From NCBI RefSeq assembly GCF_030410045.1, contig NZ_JAUFRA010000007.1, positions 234,365 to 298,364 of the forward strand: a DNA stretch of 64,000 nt, written 5' to 3'. Below the pieces are notes generated by a model. That model saw nothing but the letters and a program-made list of their open reading frames with translations, had not been told where the DNA came from and did no database searches. Of this stretch, positions 16,973-25,815 are shown in pieces. The stretch is from Marivivens donghaensis (GTDB lineage Bacteria; Pseudomonadota; Alphaproteobacteria; Rhodobacterales; Rhodobacteraceae). The translations under genes were made by a program, and so were the position numbers. Each line of letters starts with the position of its first letter. Positions within the stretch are counted from its first letter, which is position 1.

Positions 16973-17959
16973 ATGGCCGGTAAACAACTGAGTGTTGTCG
17001 TCACGCGACGGTTGCCCGATGTCGTTGAGACCCGCATGAAAGAGCTATTCGATGCGCGTCTGCGGGATGACGATACCCGCATGACCCGTGAAGAGCTCTT
17101 GGCCTTGGTCCCTCAGGCGGATGTTCTGGTCCCCACATTGACTGATAAGATCGACGCAGACGTCATGGATGCCTCCAACGGTCGGCTGCGTTTGATTGCG
17201 AACTATGGGGCAGGGGTCGATCATATCGATGTTGAGGCGGCCCGTGATCGTGGGATTATGGTCACGAACACGCCGGGCGTGATGACCGAAGATACCGCAG
17301 ATATGACGATGGCGCTGATCCTCTCGGTCGTGCGCCGCATCCCCGAAGGCATGACCAAAATGCAAGAAGGGGATTGGACGGGCTGGTCACCGACGGCCAT
17401 GCTTGGCGGTCGGATTGCGGGACGGAAACTCGGTATCCTCGGAATGGGGCGGATCGGGCAGGCGGTGGCCCGCCGGGCTGCGGCTTTTGGTATGTCAGTG
17501 CATTACCACAACCGTCGCCGTCTGCGTCCGGAAACGGAACAGGCGCTGAATGCGACGTGGTGGGATAGCCTCGACCAGATGGTCGCGCGGATGGACATCA
17601 TCTCGATCAACTGTCCGCATACGCCGGGGACGTTCCATTTGATGAACGCCCGCCGTCTGAAACTGATGAAGCCGTCAGCGGTGATTGTGAACACGTCGCG
17701 CGGTGAAGTGATCGACGAAAACGCGCTGACACGGATGCTGCGCACGGGTGAAATCGCGGGCGCTGGCCTCGATGTGTTTGAACACGGGACCGAAGTGAAC
17801 CCACGTCTGCGTAAGCTGCCGAATGTGGTGCTCTTGCCGCATATGGGGTCGGCCACGGTTGAGGGGCGTATCGAGATGGGCGAGCGGGTGATCCTTAACG
17901 CGCATACCTTTGCCGATGGGCACCGTCCGCCGGATCAGGTTCTTCCGTGGATGGTGTAA
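16973..17959 (+). CDS. D-2-hydroxyacid dehydrogenase (glyoxylate/hydroxypyruvate reductase, GyaR/GhrB type)
   Basis: 328 residues from MAGKQLSVVVTRRLPD, preceded by a strong GGAGGGGG ribosome-binding site; an in-frame ATG at 16886 is less plausible. The NAD-binding motif is GILGMGRIGQAVA. The active-site Arg is in NTSRGEVIDENAL, and the His lies in LLPHMGSATVEGR. It probably reduces glyoxylate or hydroxypyruvate with NAD(P)H, as in the serine cycle or photorespiration-like salvage. A second, unrelated-subfamily enzyme with a similar reaction is at 57033-57956. Confidence 0.88.
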   Translation: MAGKQLSVVVTRRLPDVVETRMKELFDARLRDDDTRMTREELLALVPQADVLVPTLTDKIDADVMDASNGRLRLIANYGAGVDHIDVEAARDRGIMVTNTPGVMTEDTADMTMALILSVVRRIPEGMTKMQEGDWTGWSPTAMLGGRIAGRKLGILGMGRIGQAVARRAAAFGMSVHYHNRRRLRPETEQALNATWWDSLDQMVARMDIISINCPHTPGTFHLMNARRLKLMKPSAVIVNTSRGEVIDENALTRMLRTGEIAGAGLDVFEHGTEVNPRLRKLPNVVLLPHMGSATVEGRIEMGERVILNAHTFADGHRPPDQVLPWMV

Positions 17960-18026
17960 CCTCTCTTTACCTACCGTGAATTTGGATTAGCTTCGTTGAA
18001 CATGGTCCTTTGAGAGGAGGAGCACG

Positions 18027-18488
18027 ATGTTCACCGGAGAAGTGCGTCAGGCTGTCGATCGGTCTGTCCTATGTTGGCTCGCCACCGTTGATGCGGACGG
18101 CCAGCCTAACGTCAGCCCCAAAGAAATATTCTGCGCCATCGATGACGTGACCTTGCTGATCGCAGAGATCGCAAGTCCGATATCACGCCGAAATATCGCC
18201 GAAAATTCAAAGGTCTGCGTCAGCTTTATCGATGTGTTCCGCCAAAAGGGCTACAAGGTCGTTGGGGACGCGCGGTTGATCCTGCCCGAGGAGCCAGAGT
18301 TCGACGCCATCGGCGGCCCGATCAAAGCGATGATCGGAACAGCGTTCCCATTGCGCGGGTTGATCCGTGTGGATGCCGTCCGCGTGTCACCCATAGTAGC
18401 GCCCAGCTACCAGCACTACCCCGATAGAACCGAGGCAGAGCAGGTGCGGCAGGCGTTCAAGACCTATGGCGTGAGAGCCGTGGATTAA
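18027..18488 (+). CDS. Pyridoxamine 5'-phosphate oxidase-like (FMN-binding split barrel) protein
   Basis: 153 residues. The N-terminus LCWLATVDADGQPNVSPKE is the flavin-binding split-barrel opening of the PNPOx-like superfamily. KVCVSFIDVFRQKGYKV fits the barrel strands. Members bind FMN, F420 or haem and reduce varied substrates; the real substrate here is unknown. A good AGGAGGAG site precedes the ATG. Convergent with panB, the two TAA stops sharing TTAA. Confidence 0.8.
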   Translation: MFTGEVRQAVDRSVLCWLATVDADGQPNVSPKEIFCAIDDVTLLIAEIASPISRRNIAENSKVCVSFIDVFRQKGYKVVGDARLILPEEPEFDAIGGPIKAMIGTAFPLRGLIRVDAVRVSPIVAPSYQHYPDRTEAEQVRQAFKTYGVRAVD

Positions 18489-19297
18489 CGGTAAACCTCG
18501 TCCTCGGTCGGGAAGGCACGGGATTTCACGTCCTCTGCATAGCGTCGCACCGAATCTTCGATCATCGGGCCGAGCTGGCCGTAGACCTTAACGAACTTTG
18601 GCGTCCACGGGTTCAGACCCAGCATATCTTCGAGCACTAGGATCTGCCCGTCACAATCAGCCGAAGCGCCAATGCCGATGGTCGGAATATCGATTTGTTT
18701 GGTGATCTTCGCGGCGAGCGGCTCGACCATGCCTTCCAGCACGACGGCAAATGCACCAGCCTCGGTCACAGCGCGGGCGTCCTCTTCGTGGAGCGGCCAG
18801 CTGTCTTCCTCACGGCCTTGGGTTTTGAACCCGCCCATGACATGCGACGACTGCGGTGTGAGGCCGATATGCGCCATCACGGGAATGCCGCGCTCAATGA
18901 GGAACCGAATGGTCTCTGCCATCCGTTTGCCGCCCTCAAGTTTCACCGCGCCACAGCCTGTCTCTTTCATGATTTTGGCCGCATTGCGGAATGCCATGTT
19001 CGGGCTTTCCTCATAGGTGCCAAAGGGCATATCCACGACGATCAGCGCCCGTTTGGTGCCGCGCACAACAGCCTTGCCGTGCATGATCATCAGATCAAGA
19101 GGCACGCCCACCGTCGATTCCATCCCATGCATCACCATGCCAAGGCTATCGCCCACCAGAATGAAATCTGCGAACTTATCGACGATCGCCGCTGTATGCG
19201 CGTGATACGAGGTCAGCGACACAATCGGCTCACCGCCTTTGCGACGTGCGATTTGCGGCACGGTGATACGGCGGATGGTTTCAGTTTGGGTGCTCAT
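18485..19297 (-). CDS. panB: 3-methyl-2-oxobutanoate hydroxymethyltransferase
   Basis: 270 residues, usual PanB length. Conserved blocks include SLTSYHAHTAAIVDKFADFILVGDSLGMV (Asp in VGDS binds Mg), MPFGTYEESP, KLEGGK, MAHIGLTPQSSHVMGGFKTQGR and PTIGIGASADCDGQILVLED. The enzyme adds a hydroxymethyl group from methylene-tetrahydrofolate to ketoisovalerate, the first step of pantothenate synthesis. It starts within the panC stop (ATGA, 4-base overlap), so panC-panB is one unit. Confidence 0.97.
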   Translation of the reverse strand: MSTQTETIRRITVPQIARRKGGEPIVSLTSYHAHTAAIVDKFADFILVGDSLGMVMHGMESTVGVPLDLMIMHGKAVVRGTKRALIVVDMPFGTYEESPNMAFRNAAKIMKETGCGAVKLEGGKRMAETIRFLIERGIPVMAHIGLTPQSSHVMGGFKTQGREEDSWPLHEEDARAVTEAGAFAVVLEGMVEPLAAKITKQIDIPTIGIGASADCDGQILVLEDMLGLNPWTPKFVKVYGQLGPMIEDSVRRYAEDVKSRAFPTEDEVYR

Positions 19298-20151
19298 AGG
19301 GTGATCTCCCTCTGGTCAATAAGCAGGACAGGGTCGTCTACGGGGCCAAAAGCGGCCGAAATCATGATCCCGATGGTGCCCGATGGGCGACCGGAAACGG
19401 GGGCGAGCGTGAGGGCCTGCACGATGTCCACATGCGGATCGCGGGCCCGAGGTTCGGTTTCGATGGTATCACGGATCGTCTGGGCAATCGCCTCTACCGT
19501 CGCGCCAGTTCGGGCGGCGGTTTCTGCGGCGATCAACGAACGGTTCAGGACAACGGCGGCGCTGCGATCTTCTGGCGTGAGACGGACGTTGCGGGACGAC
19601 ATGGCCAGCCCATCTGCCTCGCGCACGGTGGGGACACCGCAGACCTCTGTCGGGACATCCAGATCACGCGCCATGCGGCGGATGACCTGCAATTGCTGGT
19701 AGTCCTTTTCGCCAAAATAGGCCCGATCCGCGCCGACGATATTGAAGAGTTTTGTCACCACCGTGCAGACCCCGCGATAGTGACCAGGGCGCACCAGCCC
19801 GTGCAGCATATTGGCGAGCTTTGTCGTCTCAACGATGGTTTCGGCCCCATCAGGATACATGATTTCGACCGTCGGCATAAAGACGGCAGCTACGCCCGCA
19901 GCCTCGAGCATCGCGCAATCGGCCTCTTCGGTGCGGGGGTATTTGTCGAGGTCAGCTTGCTGTCCGAACTGCGTCGGGTTCACGAAAATCGATGTAATCA
20001 CGGCGTCGTTTTCAGCCTTCGCCGCAGCGACCAATGACATGTGTCCAGCGTGCAGCGCACCCATCGTCGGAACAAAGCCAACGGTCTGCCCAGATAGGCG
20101 CAAATCACGAACGACAGCGCGGACCTCTGCAATGGTTCGACAGATAATCAT
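19294..20151 (-). CDS. panC: Pantoate-beta-alanine ligase (pantothenate synthetase)
   Basis: 285 residues from MIICRTIAEVRAVV; an in-frame ATG at 20205 is unlikely because the family starts here. Motifs: FVPTMGALHAGHMSLV (the HIGH-like ATP site), FVNPTQFG, YFGEKDYQQ and MSSRNVRL. It joins pantoate and beta-alanine using ATP. The leader contains a small hairpin (20190-20204) flanked by a C6/G5 pairing stretch; whether it matters is unknown. Transcribed with panB. No panD or panE is in the window. Confidence 0.97.
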   Translation of the reverse strand: MIICRTIAEVRAVVRDLRLSGQTVGFVPTMGALHAGHMSLVAAAKAENDAVITSIFVNPTQFGQQADLDKYPRTEEADCAMLEAAGVAAVFMPTVEIMYPDGAETIVETTKLANMLHGLVRPGHYRGVCTVVTKLFNIVGADRAYFGEKDYQQLQVIRRMARDLDVPTEVCGVPTVREADGLAMSSRNVRLTPEDRSAAVVLNRSLIAAETAARTGATVEAIAQTIRDTIETEPRARDPHVDIVQALTLAPVSGRPSGTIGIMISAAFGPVDDPVLLIDQREITL

Positions 20152-20352
20152 GTCCCCTCCCAAGGTGTGCTGCGAATGTGTAGCCCCCCTGCCGAACTGC
20201 GGCAAGCGGCGGAGAGGGGGAATAACGCTAACGGTGACCCAAGGTCGGACAGTTATTCACTTTTCCTGCGACAACCTGTCCGTGTTTAGGGGCTAGTAAT
20301 CCCGAATTAAAAACTCCAAATATAAAACATAACAAAATCAGGATATGATAAT

Positions 20353-20787
20353 ATGAAAGCCGCAACCCTTGGATTTGTCCTTTTCGCTGGAACAGCAACC
20401 GCCGCATTCGCCCAAGGGCCGATGGCAGAGTTCATGAACGAATGGGATGTGGACGCATCTGGCGCTGTCACCATCGAAGATTTCCATGCCCGTCGCGGTG
20501 ATCAGTTTTACATGTTCGACCTGAACGAAGACGGCAGCATCGACGCCGAAGAACAAGCCAACATGGACGCAACTGTCGCCTCTGCGATGGAAGCAAATCA
20601 CGGTGGTGGTCATGGTGCGGGTGGTCCGGGGGCGAAAATTCACGCAACGATGACAGCCGAATATGCCGATACCAACGGCGATGGCGCGATCAGCGCAGAG
20701 GAGTGGACCGCTGCGACCGAACGCCTCTTTGCAGAACTCGACACCTCGGGTGATGGCGAACTTTCACCCGCAGATTTTGGTCACTGA
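20353..20787 (+). CDS. Secreted four-EF-hand calcium-binding protein
   Basis: 144 residues with a clear signal peptide ending AFAQ. Four EF-hand loops can be seen: DVDASGAVTIEDF, DLNEDGSIDAEE, DTNGDGAISAEEW and DTSGDGELSPADF, each with Asp/Asn at positions 1, 3 and 5 and an acidic residue at or near 12. A Gly/His-rich linker (GGGHGAGGPG) splits them into two pairs. Probably a periplasmic calcium buffer or sensor. Preceded by an AT-rich leader and followed by an intrinsic terminator. Confidence 0.88.
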   Translation: MKAATLGFVLFAGTATAAFAQGPMAEFMNEWDVDASGAVTIEDFHARRGDQFYMFDLNEDGSIDAEEQANMDATVASAMEANHGGGHGAGGPGAKIHATMTAEYADTNGDGAISAEEWTAATERLFAELDTSGDGELSPADFGH

Positions 20788-20813
20788 GTTACTTCCCTTT
20801 GTCAGTGATCGAC

Positions 20814-20849
20814 GCGCCGTTCCTGTGATCAGGGGCGGCGCTTTGTTTT
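20814..20849 (+). terminator. Intrinsic terminator after the EF-hand gene
   Basis: Eleven-pair stem (20814-20824 with 20831-20841, including two G-U pairs), six-base loop, then TTTGTTTT. It lies 27 bases after the stop codon. Confidence 0.8.
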
Positions 20850-20945
20850 CGGGCTGTCGGTTTTGGACAGTCGTATGTCGTCTGGTTCCGTTATGGCCTG
20901 CGAGTTTCGGGCAAAAGTGACGCCAAGTCCAAATGGAGTCGCCAA

Positions 20946-23450
20946 ATGAAAACCCATGTTCGTGCCCTAGTCGTCGGCGGTGGTGCCGTCGGTACCTCGA
21001 TTGCTTACCACCTTGCCAAAGCTGGCTGGGAAGATGTCATGCTCTTGGAGCGTGACGAACTGACCTCAGGCTCGACATGGCACGCTGCCGGTCTGCTGCC
21101 GCTGTTCAACATGTCGTTTGCGACGACTCACATCCACAAATACTCGGTAGATTTCTATAAATCGCTTGAGGCGGAAACTGGCCTGAACGCTGGTTTCTCG
21201 ATCTGCGGCAACCTGCGTATGGCCCAGACCCAAGAGCGTATGGACGAATACATGCTCTATTCGTCTGTTGCGGAAACCGCAGACGTTTACCACGAATTCC
21301 TCACCCCGAATGAGATCAAAGAGCGGTGGCCGCTGGTCCGCACTGACGACCTCAAGGGCGCGCTGTTCCACCCGCAAGACGGTTACATCAACCCTGCTGA
21401 CGTCACCATGGCGATGGCAAAGGGTGCCCGTCAGCGCGGCGTGATCATCGAACGTAAGTGGCAGGTTGACGGCTACAAATGGACCGGCGACCACTGGGAA
21501 GTAACGGTCACCAAAATGGGTGAGCGCGGCGGCAACCTCGTTGCGACCGAAGAAACCACAGTGATCCACGCAGATCACGTTGTGACCGCAACGGGCAACC
21601 ACGCACAGCGCACTGCGAAACTCTTGGGCATCAAAATCCCTGCGATCCCTGTTGAACACCAGTTCATCGTGACCGAGCCCGATCCGGCGCTGGTTGAATA
21701 CCGTGCAAACGGTGGTGCAGAGCACCCAGTTCTGCGTGACGCTGACGCGAAATGGTATGTCCGCGAAGAGCGCGGCGGCTGGATCCTCGGCCCATATGAG
21801 CGCGGCGCACCTGCACGTTTCCAATACGGCGTTCCAGATAGCTTCCGTGCGGACCTCTTCCCGCTCGACCTTGAGCGTATCGAAGAAGAATACATGGCGA
21901 TGATCCACCGTATTCCGACCTCCGAGACTGTTGGTCTCAAGGACGACTTCAACGGTCCGATCTGCTACACGCCGGATGGCAACCCGCTCGTTGGTCCAGC
22001 TCCGGGTCTGCGCAACATGTGGCTGGCTGAAGGTTTCTCCTTCGGTATCACTGCTGCAGGCGGCACCGGCTACTACCTCGCTCAGATGATGGTAAACGGC
22101 GAAGCCGAGATCGACATGGCGTCGCTCGACCCGAAACGCTACGGCTCGTGGATGACCACCGATTACGCGGTGAAAAAGAACGAAGAGTGCTACGAGCACG
22201 TCTTTATTCTCCACCATCCAGACGAAGAGCGCGAAGCTGCACGTCCGCTGCGCACCTCGCCTGTCTACGACCGCCAGAAAAAGCTCGGCGCGCAGTTTGG
22301 CCAAGTCAACGGATGGGAACGCCCGAACTACTACGGCCCTGTTGATGCACCGTCGTCGTTTGATCACGACAGCCGCAGCTTCCGCCGTGGCACTTGGTGG
22401 GAATACGCAGTTGCCGAAGCCAAGGCCGTTCGCGAAACCGCTGGTCTTATCGACGCAACCGCATTCACCAAACACATCGTCAAAGGCCCAGGTGCGACGG
22501 CGTTCCTCGATTGGTTCACCACCAACAAACTGCCGAAGGTTGGTCGTATCAACCTGACCTACGCACTAACCGAAGCTGGCACCACCCGCACCGAATACAC
22601 CATCGTTCGTCTGTCTGAGGACGAATACTATCTGGTGTCCGCAGGTGCATGGACCGACTACGATGCGGACTACCTGAAGAAATGCATCGAAGACAAAGAA
22701 GCCGAGTTTGGCCGTATCGAGATGCAGAACGTGACCACTCAGTGGGGCGTGTTCGCAATCGCAGGTCCGAAGTCGCGCGACATCCTGAAAGAAGTCATCA
22801 AAGACGTCGATCCAGATACCGCGCTGTCGAACAAACGCTTCCCTTGGCTGTCGGCTTGTCAGATCGAACTGGGCATGTGCCCTGTGAATGCGATCCGCGT
22901 CGCTTACACGGGTGAGCTGGGTTGGGAACTTCACCACCCGATCGAAATGCAGAACTATCTGTGGGACCTTCTGATGCCTGCAATGGAGAAGCATGGCGGT
23001 AAATTGGTTGGTGCCCGTGCACAGAACTGGCTCCGTCAGGAGAAATCCTACCGCGCATTCGGCACCGAACTGGGCCGTGATGCGACCCCGATCGAAGCTG
23101 ACCTGCCCCGCTTTGTTGACCTTGGTAAAGAGTTCAACGGCAAAGCAGCGATGGAAAAAATCGGCGTTCGCTCGAAATGCGTCACTCTGCTGATCGACGG
23201 TCCGGCTGATGCTGATCCGTGGGGTAAAGAAGCGCTGCGCGATCTGGACGGCAACTACGCTGGTCGTCTGACCTCGGGCGGTTATTCGGTGGCCTTCGGC
23301 AAACAAATCGGCATGGGCTATGTGAAGCCTGCGCTGGCCGAAGTTGGCACGAAGCTCAAGGTTAAGATCATGGGCGAGCTGTGGGATGCGACAATCGTCG
23401 AGGACAGCCCCTACGATCCGACAAACGCAAATATCCGCATCGACGGATAA
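20946..23450 (+). CDS. Dimethylglycine dehydrogenase-like FAD/tetrahydrofolate-dependent amine demethylase
   Basis: 834 residues. The N-terminal DAO-type FAD domain begins VVGGGAVGTSIAYHLAK. His46 in GSTWHAAGL matches the histidine that carries covalent FAD in dimethylglycine and sarcosine dehydrogenases. A FAO_M segment follows at about 385-440, then a GcvT aminomethyltransferase domain (about 445-720) that would bind folate, and a GCV_T_C barrel (about 730-820). It should oxidise an N-methyl amine such as dimethylglycine or sarcosine and pass the one-carbon unit to tetrahydrofolate. Codon choice is strongly biased toward C-ending codons, more than neighbouring genes, suggesting high expression. 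Exact substrate is not proven by sequence. Confidence 0.82.
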   Translation: MKTHVRALVVGGGAVGTSIAYHLAKAGWEDVMLLERDELTSGSTWHAAGLLPLFNMSFATTHIHKYSVDFYKSLEAETGLNAGFSICGNLRMAQTQERMDEYMLYSSVAETADVYHEFLTPNEIKERWPLVRTDDLKGALFHPQDGYINPADVTMAMAKGARQRGVIIERKWQVDGYKWTGDHWEVTVTKMGERGGNLVATEETTVIHADHVVTATGNHAQRTAKLLGIKIPAIPVEHQFIVTEPDPALVEYRANGGAEHPVLRDADAKWYVREERGGWILGPYERGAPARFQYGVPDSFRADLFPLDLERIEEEYMAMIHRIPTSETVGLKDDFNGPICYTPDGNPLVGPAPGLRNMWLAEGFSFGITAAGGTGYYLAQMMVNGEAEIDMASLDPKRYGSWMTTDYAVKKNEECYEHVFILHHPDEEREAARPLRTSPVYDRQKKLGAQFGQVNGWERPNYYGPVDAPSSFDHDSRSFRRGTWWEYAVAEAKAVRETAGLIDATAFTKHIVKGPGATAFLDWFTTNKLPKVGRINLTYALTEAGTTRTEYTIVRLSEDEYYLVSAGAWTDYDADYLKKCIEDKEAEFGRIEMQNVTTQWGVFAIAGPKSRDILKEVIKDVDPDTALSNKRFPWLSACQIELGMCPVNAIRVAYTGELGWELHHPIEMQNYLWDLLMPAMEKHGGKLVGARAQNWLRQEKSYRAFGTELGRDATPIEADLPRFVDLGKEFNGKAAMEKIGVRSKCVTLLIDGPADADPWGKEALRDLDGNYAGRLTSGGYSVAFGKQIGMGYVKPALAEVGTKLKVKIMGELWDATIVEDSPYDPTNANIRIDG

Positions 23451-23455
23451 CGAAA

Positions 23456-23482
23456 AAAGGGCGGTCCAAATGGCCGCCCTTT
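23456..23482. terminator. Bidirectional intrinsic terminator between convergent genes
   Basis: Nine-base stem (23456-23464 with 23474-23482). Read leftward the stem is followed by TTTTTT, serving the DAO-family gene; read rightward it is followed by a weaker T-rich tail, serving the demethylase gene. Confidence 0.8.
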
Positions 23483-23507
23483 CAATTTGTTGACAGTTGT
23501 CAACTAG

Positions 23508-24581
23508 TTAACGGAATCTTACTGGTGATAGGGCAGGGATGTGTTCCGCCCCGATGATGGGATCGCGACCTGTCACGAGGGCTTCGACCAGATCACGGAC
23601 GGCAGGGGCGGTGATGAACCCATAGCCACCTTGCCCGCCGCACCAAAAGAACGTCTCGTCCAGGGGGTCAGGCCCCACGACCAAAACGCGGTCTGGCGAG
23701 AAGGTCCGCAGACCCGCCCAGTTTGCGATCAGGCGCGTGACCTCCATTGTGACGTTTTCTTCGAACCGCGCGAGCCCTTCGGCGAGGACCATATCGTCGG
23801 CCCATGCGTCATGGGGTTCGGTCGGGTCTTCTTCGGCAGGTGACACGATCAGGGCACCGGCGTCGGGTTTCATATACCAACCCTCGCCCGCACCAAAGAT
23901 CATCGGCCATGTCGCTGGGTCCATGCCATCGGGGGCAGGGATGCGGGCCATCGAACGGCGAAGCGGGGTGAAACCAATTGTGGCAAGGCCCGCCATTTCC
24001 GCGATCTTATCGACCCAAGCGCCAGCGGCGTTGACGATGTGTTTCGCGGTGAACTCGGTCCCGCCTGCGGTCACTGACCAGCCGTCAGCGGTGCGGGTGA
24101 TTGCGGTGACAGGATGGCGGGTGAGGACTTGGCCACCGTTGGCGCGGATGTCCTTTGCGTAGGTTTGCATCAACAGATCGGTGTCGATGTCATAGACGGC
24201 CTCGAGGTAAGCAGCCCGCGTGATCGCATCAGTGTCGAGGATCGGGCAGAGGGCCTTGGCTTCGTCCAATGTGACCTCAGTGAGGCCCATGTGGGCGACG
24301 TCCTCTTCGAAGTCGGCTTCTTGCCCTGCAAGGCTGACAACCATCACACCACGGGGGGACAGAGTGCCCGCGTCCTTTAGCCCGTCATAAGACGCACGGC
24401 CCAAGGCTTGAACGGCGGGTTTGCCGTAGCTCGGTTCATAGAGCGCGGCAGAGCGGCCAGAGGTGTGGTGGCCCAATGTGTCTTCGGCCTCTAGCAGAAC
24501 GACCGATCCGTGAGGCGCTAAACCTGCGCCCGCAGATAGCCCTGCAATGCCGCCGCCAATAACCAGATAGTCGATCATCAA
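23508..24581 (-). CDS. FAD-dependent oxidoreductase, DAO family
   Basis: 357 residues. FAD-binding dinucleotide motif VIGGGIAGLSAGAGL at the N-terminus, then HTSGRSAALYEPSYG, INAAGAWVD-like block as VNAAGAWVDKIAEMAG, and the C-terminal CGGQGGYGFITAPAVRDL typical of glycine/sarcosine/D-amino-acid oxidase relatives. The substrate is probably an amine or D-amino acid. A possible start one codon later (24578) exists. It follows the BMP-protein gene but a terminator lies between, so it is probably expressed separately or by read-through. It converges on the demethylase gene. Confidence 0.85.
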   Translation of the reverse strand: MMIDYLVIGGGIAGLSAGAGLAPHGSVVLLEAEDTLGHHTSGRSAALYEPSYGKPAVQALGRASYDGLKDAGTLSPRGVMVVSLAGQEADFEEDVAHMGLTEVTLDEAKALCPILDTDAITRAAYLEAVYDIDTDLLMQTYAKDIRANGGQVLTRHPVTAITRTADGWSVTAGGTEFTAKHIVNAAGAWVDKIAEMAGLATIGFTPLRRSMARIPAPDGMDPATWPMIFGAGEGWYMKPDAGALIVSPAEEDPTEPHDAWADDMVLAEGLARFEENVTMEVTRLIANWAGLRTFSPDRVLVVGPDPLDETFFWCGGQGGYGFITAPAVRDLVEALVTGRDPIIGAEHIPALSPVRFR

Positions 24582-24634
24582 ACTCTCCTGCCGTTGTCGG
24601 ATGCGACCCTGCCACGGAGTGCTGGAACGAAAAA

Positions 24635-24654
24635 GGGGGCGCCTGAGCGCCCCC
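24635..24654 (-). terminator. Intrinsic terminator after the BMP-protein gene
   Basis: Perfect eight-base G+C stem (24635-24642 with 24647-24654) with a four-base loop, followed on the minus strand by TTTTT. It closes the xdh/transporter unit. Confidence 0.85.
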
Positions 24655-24677
24655 TCAAATTCAGGAAAATCGCCTGA

Positions 24678-25760
24678 TTAGGACGGGATATCGCCTTCGA
24701 TTCCTTCGACGAAGAAGAACATACCAGCCAAATCGCCGTCATTGGCGATCTCGCCTTCAGCGAGCCAAGCCGAACCGTCTTGTTTGTTGATCGGGCCAGT
24801 GAACGGGTGGTAGGTGCCCGCTGCGATCGCGTCGCGCATGGCTTCTGCTTCTGCTTTGGCTTCTGCCGGAACAGCGTCAGAGATTTCACCGATGCCGACC
24901 ATGCCAGCGCCGATACCGTCCCAAGTGTTCACGGACGACCATGTGCCGTCGATGACGGCCTGAACGCGCTCGATGTAGTAGGGCGACCAGTTGTCGATGA
25001 TCGACGAGATGCGTGGCATCGGGCCGTATTCAGCCATGTCAGCAGCCTGACCGAAGGTGTAAACGCCGCCAGCTTCTTTTGCAGCCTGATGCGGTGCGGT
25101 GGAGTCGGTGTGCTGAAGAACAACGTCACAGCCCTGTTCGATCAGAGCTTTTGCAGCGTCTGCTTCTTTCGCAGGGTTCAGCCATTCGAAGATCCAGATG
25201 ACTTTGAATTCGACGTCAGGGTTAACCTTCTTCGCGTGCAGGTAAGCCGAGTTGATACCGCGGATAACTTCTGGAATCGGAACCGACGCGATGTAGCCGA
25301 TTTTGTTCGACTTGGTGACGCGACCAGCGAGGGTGCCTTGGATCGCGCGGCCTTCGTAGAAACGAGCCGAGTAAACGGACACGTTGTCAGCTTGCTTGTA
25401 GCCAGTTGCGTGTTCGAATTTCACATCAGGGAAGTTCGCGGCGACGTTGATGGTCGGGTCCATGAAGCCGAACGAGGTGGTAAAGATGATGTCCGCACCG
25501 CCGAGAGCCATCTGTGTGATAGCGCGCTCTGCGTCAGGGCCTTCTGGGACGTTCTCTTGGTAAACGAAGTCTACCGCGTCGCCGAAGTGGTGAACCATTT
25601 CCATAGCGGAGTGGTGGTGGTGCTGTGTCCAGCCGCCGTCATTGATCGGGCCGACGTAGATAAAGCCAACTTTGGTTTTGTCCTGCGCGCGAGCCGGAAG
25701 GCCGAGTGCTGCAGCCATTGCTGCACCAGCACCAGTAGCAAGGAGCGTTCTGCGTTTCAT
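24678..25760 (-). CDS. BMP-family ABC transporter substrate-binding protein
   Basis: 360 residues from MKRRTLLATGAGAAMAAALG; the twin Arg and following hydrophobic stretch suggest Tat-type export, with cleavage near ARAQ. There is no lipobox Cys, so it should be a soluble periplasmic protein. The mature part opens KVGFIYVGPINDGGWTQ, the BMP/PnrA signature, and has GADIIFTTSFGFMDP and IGYIASVPIPEVIRGINS. BMP proteins of this type bind purine nucleosides or bases. With xdhABC upstream in the same unit, a purine ligand is a fair inference. A small hairpin (25781-25798) precedes its leader. Confidence 0.88.
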   Translation of the reverse strand: MKRRTLLATGAGAAMAAALGLPARAQDKTKVGFIYVGPINDGGWTQHHHHSAMEMVHHFGDAVDFVYQENVPEGPDAERAITQMALGGADIIFTTSFGFMDPTINVAANFPDVKFEHATGYKQADNVSVYSARFYEGRAIQGTLAGRVTKSNKIGYIASVPIPEVIRGINSAYLHAKKVNPDVEFKVIWIFEWLNPAKEADAAKALIEQGCDVVLQHTDSTAPHQAAKEAGGVYTFGQAADMAEYGPMPRISSIIDNWSPYYIERVQAVIDGTWSSVNTWDGIGAGMVGIGEISDAVPAEAKAEAEAMRDAIAAGTYHPFTGPINKQDGSAWLAEGEIANDGDLAGMFFFVEGIEGDIPS

Positions 25761-25780
25761 ATTGTATTCTCCCAATTGGA

Positions 25781-25798
25781 CCAGAGAGCAGACTCTGG
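25781..25798 (-). other. Inter-cistronic hairpin before the BMP-protein gene
   Basis: Six-base inverted repeat CCAGAG / CTCTGG (25781-25786, 25793-25798) in the 55-base gap between the second permease gene and the binding-protein gene. It has no T-run, so it is not a terminator. It could act as an RNA-stabilising element. Confidence 0.4.
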
Positions 25799-25815
25799 CG
25801 GTTAGTTTTCGTCCC

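Noticed and set aside
21066..22475. 469-codon open frame antisense to the dimethylglycine-dehydrogenase-like gene
   Set aside because: It lies opposite a clear, conserved gene with strong codon bias, and such bias alone produces long antisense frames. Its translation shows no family motif.
23489..23504. GTTGACA / TGTCAAC near-palindrome between convergent genes
   Set aside because: It is located past both coding ends, where an operator would have no gene to control; probably incidental.
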